Assembly (NCBI GenBank): GCA_002840095.1
Contig: PGZL01000004.1
Coordinates: forward strand, 186,001-250,000
Length of the DNA: 64,000 nt
Reading direction: 5' to 3'
Source: Gammaproteobacteria bacterium HGW-Gammaproteobacteria-1
GTDB lineage: Bacteria; Pseudomonadota; Gammaproteobacteria; Thiohalomonadales; Thiohalomonadaceae
A program made the translations under genes and the position numbers. This document shows positions 40,950 through 50,037 of the stretch, piece by piece; positions within the stretch are counted from its first letter, which is position 1; every line of letters begins with the position of its first letter. Below the pieces are notes generated by a model, which did no database searches, was not told the DNA's origin, and was given only the letters and a program-made list of their open reading frames with translations.

Positions 40950-42386
40950 CTAGGAGTTGACCACTGATGAATCGCGTGTTTGCCGTTCATTGCCTCTCGC
41001 GTCCACGAGCTGCTCCAATTCCCAGAGAAATGGCTTGACGAACTGTCCGTCTATGTCACTGAAGCTGGAGCGGCGATAGACCAAATCCAGCTGCAGCCTA
41101 CCACCGATAGTGGGGGTGTGTATCACGAGGTCATAGGGGGGGACCAGGCAGCTGAATATGGTCATTGCCGAGATGGAGGGGCCCCCGGGACCGACGGTGG
41201 AGAAATCCTCCTCAATGACCCCTGGGTTGGAGTAGAGAATGTTCGTTCCCTGGGTTCGTTTCATGATCCAAAGCACGAGCGCGCGGGGTAGCGGGCTCTT
41301 GAACAGGGTGATGGCGCTCTCCATACGGCCCAACTCGACCTCCAGGCCCTCCTGGCGGGCGGCCGCCGTTTGTGCCTCGATCCTGGAGAATAGTTTCTGG
41401 TCCTCCAGTTCATGGGGAACTCGCAAGGTGCAGTCGATCATGTAACTGCGGAAAGTCTCCGCGTAGGCGGCGCCGATGAGTTTGCGCAGGCTGATGGCGA
41501 TGGTATAGACCGCGAGCGGATGCCTTCGCCGCTGGTAGCGTCCGATATACCGTACCAGCGCAGCCGAAAAAAGGGTGTTGATGGTCACGTTGTAGCGGCG
41601 AGCCGCCAGCGGCAGTTCCTCCCGCAGCTGCTGCGGCAGCACGATATGCCGGAAGTCCACGTCTCCCTCCGGAGGGGAAGGGTTCGCGCCGGATGCCGGT
41701 AACGATATCTGTGTCCTTGCCCGGGTGGCCATGCGCCGGGTGATCTCCAGGTTGGCCCTGGCCCAGCGAACAACGGGGGCCCATCCCGCAAACCAGTCGG
41801 GTCTGAGACGCTCCAGCGGGAGGTGCTCGAAGCGCGGCCCTTGCTCCCGTTCCGTCGCGGATTCCGGGGCTGTCTCTCCTGTTGTCCCCGCATACTCCCG
41901 CATCAATTCCACAAGGAAGATGTTGCCGCTCTTCACATCCGCCACGTCATGGGTGATGCTCAGATGGAGGCAGCTGCGCCGGCGATCGGCGGAGTGCACG
42001 AGGAGCAGGTGCACCGGTTCGTAGTCCCGGTTCACGCCGTTATTCCGGGCCACCTGCGCCATCAGATTTTCCCTGAATCCCGTGCTGTCGAAGTCGAGGG
42101 GATGTTCCGATGAGATGACGGTGAGGGCATTTCCGGAGAGATGGGTTCGGCGTATGCCCTCATCGGCCGTCAGCAGATCATGCAAATGGTCGAAGCGGCC
42201 GAGGGTGGTTTGCAGGGCGTGGCGAAGACGGTTGGGGTCGAGTTCCCCTTCCACTATGCAAACATGGCTGTTGGCGATCGGGAAGAGCCTCCGACCCCAG
42301 CGAAAAAAGCCGCTCAGGGGGTCTCTGTGGGCCCGCAGGTGGGAATCCATTGTCATCGCCTTCTCCTGTGCCTCGATCGTAGTCAT
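40950..42386 (-). CDS. HXXXD acyltransferase, condensation/PapA-like superfamily
   Basis: 478 residues. Catalytic HXXXD motif as His146-Asp150 (SITHDVADVKSG) in the first half, and a second-half scaffold including a TINTLFSAALVRYIGRY helix and VSNPG-like YSNPGVIEE, the pattern of chloramphenicol-acetyltransferase-fold condensation domains and PapA/alcohol acyltransferases. It is free-standing, with no attached carrier or adenylation domain. Likely esterifies or amidates an acyl chain made by the operon (inference). The start overlaps the barrel-protein stop by four bases. Confidence 0.8.
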   Translation of the reverse strand: MTTIEAQEKAMTMDSHLRAHRDPLSGFFRWGRRLFPIANSHVCIVEGELDPNRLRHALQTTLGRFDHLHDLLTADEGIRRTHLSGNALTVISSEHPLDFDSTGFRENLMAQVARNNGVNRDYEPVHLLLVHSADRRRSCLHLSITHDVADVKSGNIFLVELMREYAGTTGETAPESATEREQGPRFEHLPLERLRPDWFAGWAPVVRWARANLEITRRMATRARTQISLPASGANPSPPEGDVDFRHIVLPQQLREELPLAARRYNVTINTLFSAALVRYIGRYQRRRHPLAVYTIAISLRKLIGAAYAETFRSYMIDCTLRVPHELEDQKLFSRIEAQTAAARQEGLEVELGRMESAITLFKSPLPRALVLWIMKRTQGTNILYSNPGVIEEDFSTVGPGGPSISAMTIFSCLVPPYDLVIHTPTIGGRLQLDLVYRRSSFSDIDGQFVKPFLWELEQLVDARGNERQTRDSSVVNS

Positions 42387-43612
42387 GGCAGCGCCGCCTT
42401 CAACCCGAGGGTCAGTGTGGAGTGATAGATATCTGAAAATTCCTGCCGCTCGTGTTCGCCCGCCAGCTCGCCTAGGGCGAGTGCGGTGACCGAATCCGAC
42501 AGCTTGTATTCGACGTAGGCGGAGAGCTTCCTGCTGTGATCGGTCAGACTGTGGGTCGCCATCAGGCGCCAGTAGCCGTAGCTCTCCAGGGGATTGCTCT
42601 GCCACGCCAGGTAGAGGTAGTCGCGCCCCAGCAGCGCGGGTGCATAGCTCAGAGCCTGAGCTGCCCACAACAGCGATGATTCGGCACGTGCGAAGTAAGC
42701 CTCCTCTTCATCCGCCGTGTAGCCGTGGCCATAGTGGAGATACTCGAGATTGATCGACTGGCCGCTTTCGAATGCGTAGGCCGCTCCCAGCAGGGCGTCG
42801 GTGCGGCGCAGCGAGGGCGTTGCGATGGTGAAGGGCTGTGCCGCGTCTGCCGGAGAGCTCAGGGCGTTGGCAAGGGTCGAGGAGCGGGCCTCGGCATAGA
42901 GCAGCAGGGCGTCGCTCACCGTGCGTTGGCCATAGAGACCGAAGAACGGATCCAGGTCAGGAGTTTGCGATACCACCAGGCCACCCGCCCACTCATCGCC
43001 CCGGTGCTCGGCTTTCAACAACCAGGTGTCGCGCCAGACATCTTCCCTGTCGTGTCCCGAACCGGTGATCCAGGCGAGGCTCAGGGACTGTTCCCGGTCC
43101 GGTGCCCAGAGCAGTTTGGCGTTGTCCACCCCGCTCAGTTCCCGCAGCGGGTTGCTGCGGCCGTTGTCGAAGTAGAACGGGCTGGCCAGGGAGGCAAACT
43201 GCGCAGGTCCCCAATTGAGTATCTCGCGTCCTCCGCTCAGGCTCCAACTTTCCGATGACTGGAGCCTGATCTGCCACTGGCTGAGGTAGCCTTCGCGTTG
43301 TTGCCAACTATCGATGTCCGTGCGGTTTTCCTGCGCGAGGAGAATCGGGCGCATTGTCAGCTGCAGGTTGTCCCGTTGTGCCCGAAGATTGAGCCTGAGT
43401 TCGACGGTGGCGCTCTTCTCCGGCAGACGGGCGATGCTGTTGTCAGGATTGAGCAGACTTTGCTCCCGTAGATCCATGTGGCTCAGGTAGCCATAGGCCT
43501 CGCCGTCCCAGGAGATTTCCCAGGTGTTCTCTACGGCCGCCGCCAGAGAGCCACAGTAAAATCCGGTGCAAAGCGCCGCGCCGGCCAGCCAGCCGGACCA
43601 TCTGTCCCTCAT
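42383..43612 (-). CDS. Predicted outer-membrane beta-barrel protein
   Basis: 409 residues: signal peptide (about 25 residues ending SLAAAVE), then alternating amphipathic strands with frequent aromatic ends, including LRLNLRAQRDNLQLTMRPIL, SWSLSGGREILNWGPAQFAS and a C-terminal HSTLTLGLKAALP strand. The GREILNWGP segment resembles a motif in DUF1302/alginate-porin-like barrels. Probably the outer-membrane end of the operon's export route. It overlaps the LolA-like gene's stop by four bases. Family is not assigned with certainty. Confidence 0.72.
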   Translation of the reverse strand: MRDRWSGWLAGAALCTGFYCGSLAAAVENTWEISWDGEAYGYLSHMDLREQSLLNPDNSIARLPEKSATVELRLNLRAQRDNLQLTMRPILLAQENRTDIDSWQQREGYLSQWQIRLQSSESWSLSGGREILNWGPAQFASLASPFYFDNGRSNPLRELSGVDNAKLLWAPDREQSLSLAWITGSGHDREDVWRDTWLLKAEHRGDEWAGGLVVSQTPDLDPFFGLYGQRTVSDALLLYAEARSSTLANALSSPADAAQPFTIATPSLRRTDALLGAAYAFESGQSINLEYLHYGHGYTADEEEAYFARAESSLLWAAQALSYAPALLGRDYLYLAWQSNPLESYGYWRLMATHSLTDHSRKLSAYVEYKLSDSVTALALGELAGEHERQEFSDIYHSTLTLGLKAALP

Positions 43613-44349
43613 CGCAATGCGCCAAGGTCGAACTCGGCTGGCGGGATCTTGCGCACCTGTATGTTCCCGAAATTCATGTGGGTCTCTGCATCGATCAGTG
43701 CATCCCGGATGATCATCTGGCTGACGAACGGAATGTGCCGGCCGTCAAATTCGATGGTATTCCCGTACTCGAACCGTGCTGTCTTCAGTAGTTTTCCGGA
43801 GAGGGAATAGAATTCGGCTTTGACGCCGACGGTCCTCACCGCCGATATCCAGTAGCGTACACGGTCATAGGTCACCCGCTTATGGCGCGCGGCCAACTCG
43901 AGGACATGGCAGGCCTCTCCGTTCACCGGTTCTTCGCCAATCAGGCGGGCATCGTAGTCTTCGGCGTAGTTGGTCGCCGCAATGTCGCCGTTCGAGGCCT
44001 GGCCGCTCAGCCGCTGTCGCGGTGAGATGGGCACGGGTTTCGACAGTCCCGGGCGCGTGAGCCACATGTTGCGTCCCACCTGCAACAGCTTCGAGCCTCT
44101 GAAGCGTGGCGGCTCAAGGGTCTCCGCCACGCTGGCGTCGTTAACCGCGCGCACCTCCAGCCGCTGGCTGTCGGAGACCGCCCCGTCTTCATGGGACGTT
44201 AGTTCGATCTTCCAGACGATCCCGGGCAAGCCGCCGCCGCGGGCGTGATCGGCCCGTTGCAGCAGGGCCTGGGCATCGGGTTCCCCTCGGGCATGGCCTG
44301 TCAGGGCAAGGAGCGCTACGGCGAGCAGCCAATGCAGGTGGATATTCAT
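43609..44349 (-). CDS. Outer-membrane lipoprotein-sorting (LolA-fold) periplasmic protein
   Basis: 246 residues with a signal peptide ending TGHARGEPD. The mature part opens AQALLQRADHARGGGLPGIV and contains RLEVRAVND, RGSKLLQVGRNMWLTRPG, RLSGQASNGDIAATNYAEDY and ARHKRVTYDRVRYWIS, matching the outer-membrane lipoprotein-sorting protein family, an open beta-barrel that holds acyl chains. These proteins commonly sit beside RND or ABC exporters of lipids. Here the ABC permease is 11 bases upstream and a barrel is immediately downstream. Confidence 0.85.
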   Translation of the reverse strand: MNIHLHWLLAVALLALTGHARGEPDAQALLQRADHARGGGLPGIVWKIELTSHEDGAVSDSQRLEVRAVNDASVAETLEPPRFRGSKLLQVGRNMWLTRPGLSKPVPISPRQRLSGQASNGDIAATNYAEDYDARLIGEEPVNGEACHVLELAARHKRVTYDRVRYWISAVRTVGVKAEFYSLSGKLLKTARFEYGNTIEFDGRHIPFVSQMIIRDALIDAETHMNFGNIQVRKIPPAEFDLGALR

Positions 44350-44360
44350 AGTGGTCTCCC

Positions 44361-45620
44361 TCAGACATGCCCCAGGGCATCGATGATGTGCTGCCGGGCT
44401 GAGCGAAAGGACGGCAGAAAGGCCGCCAGCATGCCGACCGCCAGCATCAGCACCATGGTCAGGAGGATGCGCGGATAGTCCATGTCCACCAGCAGCGGAA
44501 CAGCATTGGCTCCGTTGGGGGGGGTGTAGGCGATATGCGACCCGTTGATGCCGTAGCGGACACCCACGGTCAATAGAAAGCCGACACCGCAACCCAGCAG
44601 GGTCAGCAGCAAGGTCTCGGTGGCGAAGAGTCGGATTACCCCGCTGCGCTTGAGGCCGATGGCACGCAGGGTGCCGATCTCCCGCGTGCGCTCGATCACC
44701 GTCATGCCCACGGAGTTGGCCACGCTCATCAATACCACCGCGAGCACGATGGAGAAGATGAATCCGAAGATCATGTTGAACATGCCATGCACCTGACGGT
44801 AAAAGCTGGAGAGCTCCTGCCAAGTCGCAATTTCCAGGTCGAAGCCAGCGGCGCTCAGCTTGGCCAGCAAGCGGTCCCGTATCGCCTCCGTCTGCGTCAC
44901 ATCCTCCAGCAGCAAGGTCAGGCGGTCGGCCCGGCCCTCGGCATCAAGCAGACTCTGGGCCAGCGCCAGCGGCACGAAGGCGAACTTGTCGTTGGTCCCG
45001 GCATTGCCGGTATTGAAGCTGCCGTCCACCGTCACATCCATGGCATTGGCTTGGCCGGATAGGGTATTGACCAGCAGGATTGCCTCCCCACCGACATGAA
45101 GGTGCAAAAGTTCGACCAGGCCGGCGCTGAGCGCCACACCGCTCTCCCGCGCAGGATCGAGTTTCTTCGCCAATCTGTCGTACATCCCGCTCCGCGCTTC
45201 CTGCTCGGTCAACATGTTTTCCTGAAGCCGGTCCATGGCCTGGGGCGATATCCCTTCGGCGATGAAGATGGTGCTGGCACGTCCGTTGGTCACCAAGCCT
45301 GAAAAGGCGAGGCGTGGTGCAATCAGTGTGATTTGTGGTTCGTGCTGCAGCGCAGCTTCGATGCGGGCCACCTCGTCGAGGGTGAGCAGATAGCGCTGCG
45401 GGTCGAGCTTGCCGGCCGTACTCATGCCGCGCTTGCTCAGGGTGAGATGGCCGAGCAGTTCACCGTGGATGGACTGGCGGGCCAGGCCGCTATAGATATT
45501 GTGGGTGTAGCCGGCGAAAAGGCTGATAGCTGCAAAGCCGAAGGCGATCGCCAGCAAGGTTACGATTGAACGGCGATGATTTCTGGTCAAACCGCGTAGC
45601 GCCAGGGTAAGGGTATTCAT
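44361..45620 (-). CDS. ABC transporter permease, MacB/FtsX (LolCE-like) family
   Basis: 419 residues: first membrane helix near residue 20-40 (HRRSIVTLLAIAFGFAAISL), a large periplasmic domain of about 230 residues, then three helices (FIFSIVLAVVLMSVANSVGM; ATETLLLTLLGCGVGFLL; ILLTMVLMLAVGMLAAFLP). VIERTREIGTLRAIG is the cytoplasmic coupling helix of FtsX-type permeases. Such mechanotransmission transporters extract lipoproteins or lipids from the inner membrane. With its ATPase it would hand cargo to the LolA-like protein. Confidence 0.9.
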   Translation of the reverse strand: MNTLTLALRGLTRNHRRSIVTLLAIAFGFAAISLFAGYTHNIYSGLARQSIHGELLGHLTLSKRGMSTAGKLDPQRYLLTLDEVARIEAALQHEPQITLIAPRLAFSGLVTNGRASTIFIAEGISPQAMDRLQENMLTEQEARSGMYDRLAKKLDPARESGVALSAGLVELLHLHVGGEAILLVNTLSGQANAMDVTVDGSFNTGNAGTNDKFAFVPLALAQSLLDAEGRADRLTLLLEDVTQTEAIRDRLLAKLSAAGFDLEIATWQELSSFYRQVHGMFNMIFGFIFSIVLAVVLMSVANSVGMTVIERTREIGTLRAIGLKRSGVIRLFATETLLLTLLGCGVGFLLTVGVRYGINGSHIAYTPPNGANAVPLLVDMDYPRILLTMVLMLAVGMLAAFLPSFRSARQHIIDALGHV

Positions 45621-46351
45621 GGGGTCGATTCGTCACGTTCGATGCAACCATCCTGCAGCAGTACTTTTCGGTCGACATGTGCTAACAGTCGCGGATCATG
45701 GGTGGTAAAGACAAAGGTTACGCCTCTCGCCCGATTCATCTCGCGCATCATGTCGATGATCATGAGGCTGTTATGGGAGTCCAGGTTTGCGGTCGGTTCG
45801 TCTGCGATCACCAGCCGGGGTTCAACCACCAGTGCACGGGCGATGGCGACGCGCTGACGCTGTCCGCCGGAGAGTTTATCCGGCCGGGAATGAATAAACT
45901 TTGCCAGACCCACATCCTGTAACGCCGCCGTTGCGCGGGTGCGCGCCTCGCGCCCGCCGACACCGCGAATGTGCAAGGGCAGCATTACATTTTCCAGTGC
46001 GGAGAGTACCGGCATCAGATTGAAGCCCTGAAAGATGAAGCCGATATTCTTGCCGCGAAACGCTGTCAGCTCATCGTCGCTCAAGTCACCTGTACAATGG
46101 CCATCGAAATATATCTCGCCGGTTGTCGGGGCATCAATCAACCCGATCAGGTTCATCAACGTCGATTTGCCGCTGCCGGAAGGGCCCCACACCGCCAGGA
46201 ATTCTCCGGCATGGATGTCGAACCTGATCGCGTGCAGCGCATCGATTGGCGTTTCTCCCAGCATGAAGCGACGGCCCACTTCGCGCAGTTGCAGCAGCGT
46301 GGAGGCAGGCCGCTGCGTCGGGACGGAAACGCGGGGGTGACTGAGAGACAT
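45617..46351 (-). CDS. ABC transporter ATP-binding protein, LolD/MacB type
   Basis: 244 residues. Walker A WGPSGSGKSTLMN, Q-loop IFQGFNLMPVLSALENV, signature KLSGGQRQRVAIARAL, Walker B LVIADEPTANLD and the switch His in TTHDPRL. The ENVMLPL and FQ-FNL features are typical of LolD/MacB ATPases that pair with FtsX-type permeases. It overlaps the permease start by four bases. GAGG precedes the ATG. Confidence 0.93.
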   Translation of the reverse strand: MSLSHPRVSVPTQRPASTLLQLREVGRRFMLGETPIDALHAIRFDIHAGEFLAVWGPSGSGKSTLMNLIGLIDAPTTGEIYFDGHCTGDLSDDELTAFRGKNIGFIFQGFNLMPVLSALENVMLPLHIRGVGGREARTRATAALQDVGLAKFIHSRPDKLSGGQRQRVAIARALVVEPRLVIADEPTANLDSHNSLMIIDMMREMNRARGVTFVFTTHDPRLLAHVDRKVLLQDGCIERDESTP

Positions 46352-46367
46352 CGGTAGCCTCGCTTGG

Positions 46368-47921
46368 TCAGCTGGCGAAGAGCTTGGTGATGGCTTGACT
46401 ATAGCGGCCCTGTTCGCGGAAGTAGCGGCCTACCAGGGTCCAGGCGGAGAGCATCGAACCCATATAGCCGCCGCCGGGGAAGGTCCAGGCGCCTACCTGG
46501 TAAAGCCCTTTGATGGGATAGCGCATGGGGAAGCGTTTGAGCAGGCCCGATTGATCCACTGTTTGGGCGAAGCCGTTGATGCTCCCGAGGTGATTGCCGG
46601 TATATTTCGTCATGGTCCGAGGCGACCCCGCTTCGATCACCTCAATGTGCCGCGTGAGTCCGGGGAGCCGGCTTTCGGCCTGCGCTATGAGCTGCTGCAC
46701 CAGGGCCTCCTTCTTTTCGCGGTAGGCCTCTTTCGACAAGTCCTGCCAGTCGCGGCCGGAGAGCAGGACAAAAATTCCCATCGTCGATTTACCTGCCGGG
46801 GCGAGACTCGGGTCCAGGTTGGAGAAGAAGTTGAGGAACCAGCAGACCTCCTCGCCATCGACCTTTCCGGTGACCATCTTCTCGAACTGGGCCGACGAAT
46901 CCAGATCGTAGGTGTGGAAGACGCTGTACTCCTCCTCGGAGACGCCCAATTCTGCAGGCGTGCAGTCGAGTCCCAGGTATATCTGGAAGCCCGACATGGC
47001 GGGGCGGATATGTTCCAGCCGTTTGAGATAAGCGGCGGGAAAGGCCTCCCGGCCCGTCAGCTCCACCACCGCGTGTGGGGCGATGTTGGAGATGACGATG
47101 GGGGCAGATATGCGGCCGAGCTTGTTGGCGCTGACCCCTGTCACCCGGTTGTCCTCGACATGCAGGCGCACTGCGGGAGTGGATAGCGAAACCTCGCCGC
47201 CGTGTTCCCTAATCACCTCTGCCAAGGCATCGGAGAGCATCTGCGAGCCCCCCTTGATGGCATAGCCGCCATGGGCCAGATAATCGTAGAAGGGGTACGA
47301 AAAGTAGGAAAACGCCAACTGCTTCGGCGGCAGTCCGTAGTAGGGCCATTGCGCGGCGAGCACCTCCTTCAGTCGCGCGTTGTCGGTATAGCGCGAAAAA
47401 AAGTCATGCACCGTTGCCTTGTCGTAGCGCAACAGGCGAGGGTAGCGGAAGGGGGTGATGGCCAGCTTGAGCCAGAACGGCAGGCCAGAGTAGAGATAGT
47501 CGCCGACCTCTCGGAACATACGTCCGGCTTCGTCGAACAATCGGTCGATGTTCGCTGCTTCGTCAGGAAAACGTTCGCTCAGGAAACGCTTGTAGCCTTC
47601 GACTCCACCGTGCTTGACTAGCAATTCATCTTCGTTGGTCACCAACCGATAGATGCTTTTTTGCGGAATGAAGCTCACACGATCGGCGACCCCGCAAGCC
47701 CGCAGGCAGCGATAGGAGGGGCTGTCCGGAGTAGCTCCGTTCAGTGCGTGCAGAGAGACATCGAAAGTGAAGCCGCCACGTTCGAAATTGGTGGCATAAC
47801 CGCCCGGCTTGGTATGCCGGTCGAGCACCAGTACCTTGCGCCCCTGTTGTGCGAGCAGGCTACCGGCGGCCAGGCCGCCGATACCCGCACCCACGATAAT
47901 CATGTCGTAGGCGTCGCTCAT
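46368..47921 (-). CDS. FAD-dependent oxidoreductase, CrtISO/retinol-saturase-like
   Basis: 517 residues. N-terminal dinucleotide-binding motif MIIVGAGIGGLAAGSLLAQQ with DRHTKPGGYATNFERGGFTFD, the amine-oxidase/phytoene-desaturase second signature, and a C-terminal FAD-binding GLYQVGAWTFPGGGYMGSMLSA. The closest relatives by pattern are carotenoid isomerases and all-trans-retinol 13,14-reductases, which reduce or isomerise conjugated double bonds. No carotenoid pathway gene is nearby, so an acyl polyene substrate is more plausible here (inference). It overlaps the thioester-reductase stop by four bases. Confidence 0.87.
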   Translation of the reverse strand: MSDAYDMIIVGAGIGGLAAGSLLAQQGRKVLVLDRHTKPGGYATNFERGGFTFDVSLHALNGATPDSPSYRCLRACGVADRVSFIPQKSIYRLVTNEDELLVKHGGVEGYKRFLSERFPDEAANIDRLFDEAGRMFREVGDYLYSGLPFWLKLAITPFRYPRLLRYDKATVHDFFSRYTDNARLKEVLAAQWPYYGLPPKQLAFSYFSYPFYDYLAHGGYAIKGGSQMLSDALAEVIREHGGEVSLSTPAVRLHVEDNRVTGVSANKLGRISAPIVISNIAPHAVVELTGREAFPAAYLKRLEHIRPAMSGFQIYLGLDCTPAELGVSEEEYSVFHTYDLDSSAQFEKMVTGKVDGEEVCWFLNFFSNLDPSLAPAGKSTMGIFVLLSGRDWQDLSKEAYREKKEALVQQLIAQAESRLPGLTRHIEVIEAGSPRTMTKYTGNHLGSINGFAQTVDQSGLLKRFPMRYPIKGLYQVGAWTFPGGGYMGSMLSAWTLVGRYFREQGRYSQAITKLFAS

Positions 47922-49165
47922 TTCAGGAGTTCCGCCGGACTGCCATGGCCGGAGGGCAAACTGTTCCGATTGCGCTCTTCCATGCGCTGAAAGGCTGCGG
48001 CGTCGAAATGCTGCTCTACGACAAAGCGTACGCTGGCTTCGATCACCTCCGCCATCGGCGGCAGCGAGATGCCGCCCCGGGCGAGGCGCTGCATGGTCTC
48101 CTCAACCTGGAAATCCCGGTCGTAGGTCAGGTAGGTTTGATAGATCCCCAGCAGTCCGCTCAATGCCTGGTGGATCTGGCCACCGTTCACCTGTTGTTCG
48201 AATATCTCGGGGGGCAGAAATCCGGGTTTCTGGATGCTTACGATATCCGGTGCCCGGTGACGGATGATGTCATAGGCGATGTCGATTACCTCATCCAGGC
48301 GCAGGCTTCGCGCCACGCCGGCAGCCAGATGGAAGGTGCGATTCAGTGTGTCAGGCTCGCCACTGAGATAGGCGATGGCATCGCAGACATAGTCGATCGG
48401 CACCATATCGGATCTCACCTCCGGCCGCGCCGGAAGAACGCTAATCCTGGCCCGGCCGGAACAGGCGAGCTTCATGAACTCGAGAAAGCCGAACAGCTTG
48501 CGCACCCGGCCGTCGGCGGAGAGGCAGATCACCTGGCTGGGTCGGTAGATGGTTACCGGCATTTCGCGCCGGGCGTCGACAGCCATCTGCTCGGCTTCGA
48601 GTTTCGACTGTTCGTAGGCGTTCCAGAAGCCCTGTCCACACGCGAGCTCATCCTCTCGCAATGGGCCCTGGCGGTCCCCGACCACATAGGAGGTGGACAC
48701 ATAGTGCAATTCGAAGCGCTCGGGATTGGCATCCCGGCATTGGCGGGAGAAATTGATCACGGCCTTAGTGGTGTCCACATTGCCGGCCCGGGATTCGGGG
48801 AGGGAGGCGCTGAAGCGGACATTGGCCGCCAGATGGAAGAGCTTCTCCGTGCTGGCGGCAAGCTGTTGTGCCGTCGTTTCATCGAGACCCAGCAGCGGCT
48901 TGCTCACATCCCCCGGCAGCACCCGGATCCGGTGGCCCTCGGCTGCCAGTAGTTCGGGATTGTCCAGCGCACGTGCCAGGCGCGTCTCGGCCTCCTGGGG
49001 TGAGACGGCCCGGACTACGGCAACCAGGTCCATCTCCGGATAGCGACGCAGCAGTCTCGGCAGGAGTTCCATTCCGAGGGCGCCGGTCGCGCCGGTGAGC
49101 ACAATTGTCTTGTGATTCGTCTTGTCCTGCACAGATAGTTCCTTGCCAGAGTTCGGTGTTGTCAT
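47918..49165 (-). CDS. Thioester-reductase-like extended SDR protein
   Basis: 415 residues. NAD(P)-binding TIVLTGATGALGMELLPRLL, HLAANVRF, the catalytic Tyr-Lys in WNAYEQSKLEAEQM and the VTIYRPSQVI strand give the NAD-binding_4 (fatty acyl-CoA/thioester reductase) family, which releases carrier-bound chains as aldehydes or alcohols. An in-frame ATG ten codons upstream and a GTG at 49132 with a good AGGAA site are alternative starts. In this operon it is the obvious chain-release enzyme (inference), since no thioesterase is present. Confidence 0.82.
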   Translation of the reverse strand: MTTPNSGKELSVQDKTNHKTIVLTGATGALGMELLPRLLRRYPEMDLVAVVRAVSPQEAETRLARALDNPELLAAEGHRIRVLPGDVSKPLLGLDETTAQQLAASTEKLFHLAANVRFSASLPESRAGNVDTTKAVINFSRQCRDANPERFELHYVSTSYVVGDRQGPLREDELACGQGFWNAYEQSKLEAEQMAVDARREMPVTIYRPSQVICLSADGRVRKLFGFLEFMKLACSGRARISVLPARPEVRSDMVPIDYVCDAIAYLSGEPDTLNRTFHLAAGVARSLRLDEVIDIAYDIIRHRAPDIVSIQKPGFLPPEIFEQQVNGGQIHQALSGLLGIYQTYLTYDRDFQVEETMQRLARGGISLPPMAEVIEASVRFVVEQHFDAAAFQRMEERNRNSLPSGHGSPAELLK

Positions 49166-49238
49166 TCCACGGACGGACCCCTTGTGGCCCGGCATTCGGT
49201 GGCGGTCTCGTTACACCAGATGCCGATCGCATGCGTCC

Positions 49239-49979
49239 TCAGGCGGTCAGCCCGCCGTCGATCACGAAGGTTTGTCCCGTCAGGTAGCGACCACCCTCGC
49301 CGAGTAGAAACTCGATCATGGCGGCCACCTCGTCCACGCTACCCATGCGCTTGAGCGGCACATGGGCGAGCAGCCGCTTGCGCTCTGCTTCAGGCATCCT
49401 CTCGGCCATCTCGGTTTCGATGAGCCCAGGAGCGACGGCGTTGATCCGCAGGTTGAAGCGGCCGAGTTCTCTGGCCAGTGACTTCGTCATACCGATCAAC
49501 GCCGCCTTTGTCGCACCGTAGTTTGATTGCCCCGGATTTCCCTTGAAGGCAGTCACCGAACTCATGTTGATGATGCTGCCATCGCCGTTTTCCGCCATTT
49601 TCGGAACGAACGCATGAATGGTGTGGTAGGCGGAGTCCAGATTGCTGCGCAAGACTTCGTGCCACTTGTCCTGACCCATCATGAATATAAGGGAGTCGCG
49701 CGTAATTCCCGCATTGTTCACCAAACCCACAGGCGCACCATGGTCCTGGCAAAGCGCATCGCTCATCTCATGCACCCGCTCCCCGTCGCTCATATCGCAC
49801 TGGATGCCCCGGCACCAGACACCGTCCCGGCTGCATTCGTCGGCCAAGGCATCTGCCGTCTCCCGAGAGGAGAGGTAGGAGAAGGCCACGTTGTAGCCGT
49901 TGCGGGTCAGGCGCCGTACTATTCCGGCACCGATGCCCCGACTGCCGCCCGTCACGAAAATCCATCGCTGGTTAGCCAA
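49239..49979 (-). CDS. 3-oxoacyl-ACP reductase (FabG-like)
   Basis: 246 residues, classical SDR. Cofactor motif VTGGSRGIGAGI, VNNAGITRD, catalytic Ser in IINMSSVTA, the Tyr-x3-Lys in GQSNYGATKAAL and VAPGLIETEM, all as in FabG. It would reduce the beta-keto group produced by the operon's ketosynthase. It is less GC-rich than core fab genes would be expected to be in this genome. Separated from the diiron gene by 58 bases. Confidence 0.93.
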   Translation of the reverse strand: MANQRWIFVTGGSRGIGAGIVRRLTRNGYNVAFSYLSSRETADALADECSRDGVWCRGIQCDMSDGERVHEMSDALCQDHGAPVGLVNNAGITRDSLIFMMGQDKWHEVLRSNLDSAYHTIHAFVPKMAENGDGSIINMSSVTAFKGNPGQSNYGATKAALIGMTKSLARELGRFNLRINAVAPGLIETEMAERMPEAERKRLLAHVPLKRMGSVDEVAAMIEFLLGEGGRYLTGQTFVIDGGLTA

Positions 49980-50037
49980 TTTCCTCTCCCTATTGCTGAT
50001 GGGGCAGTTCCACTTCTACGAGGCTACGGTGAGCCTG

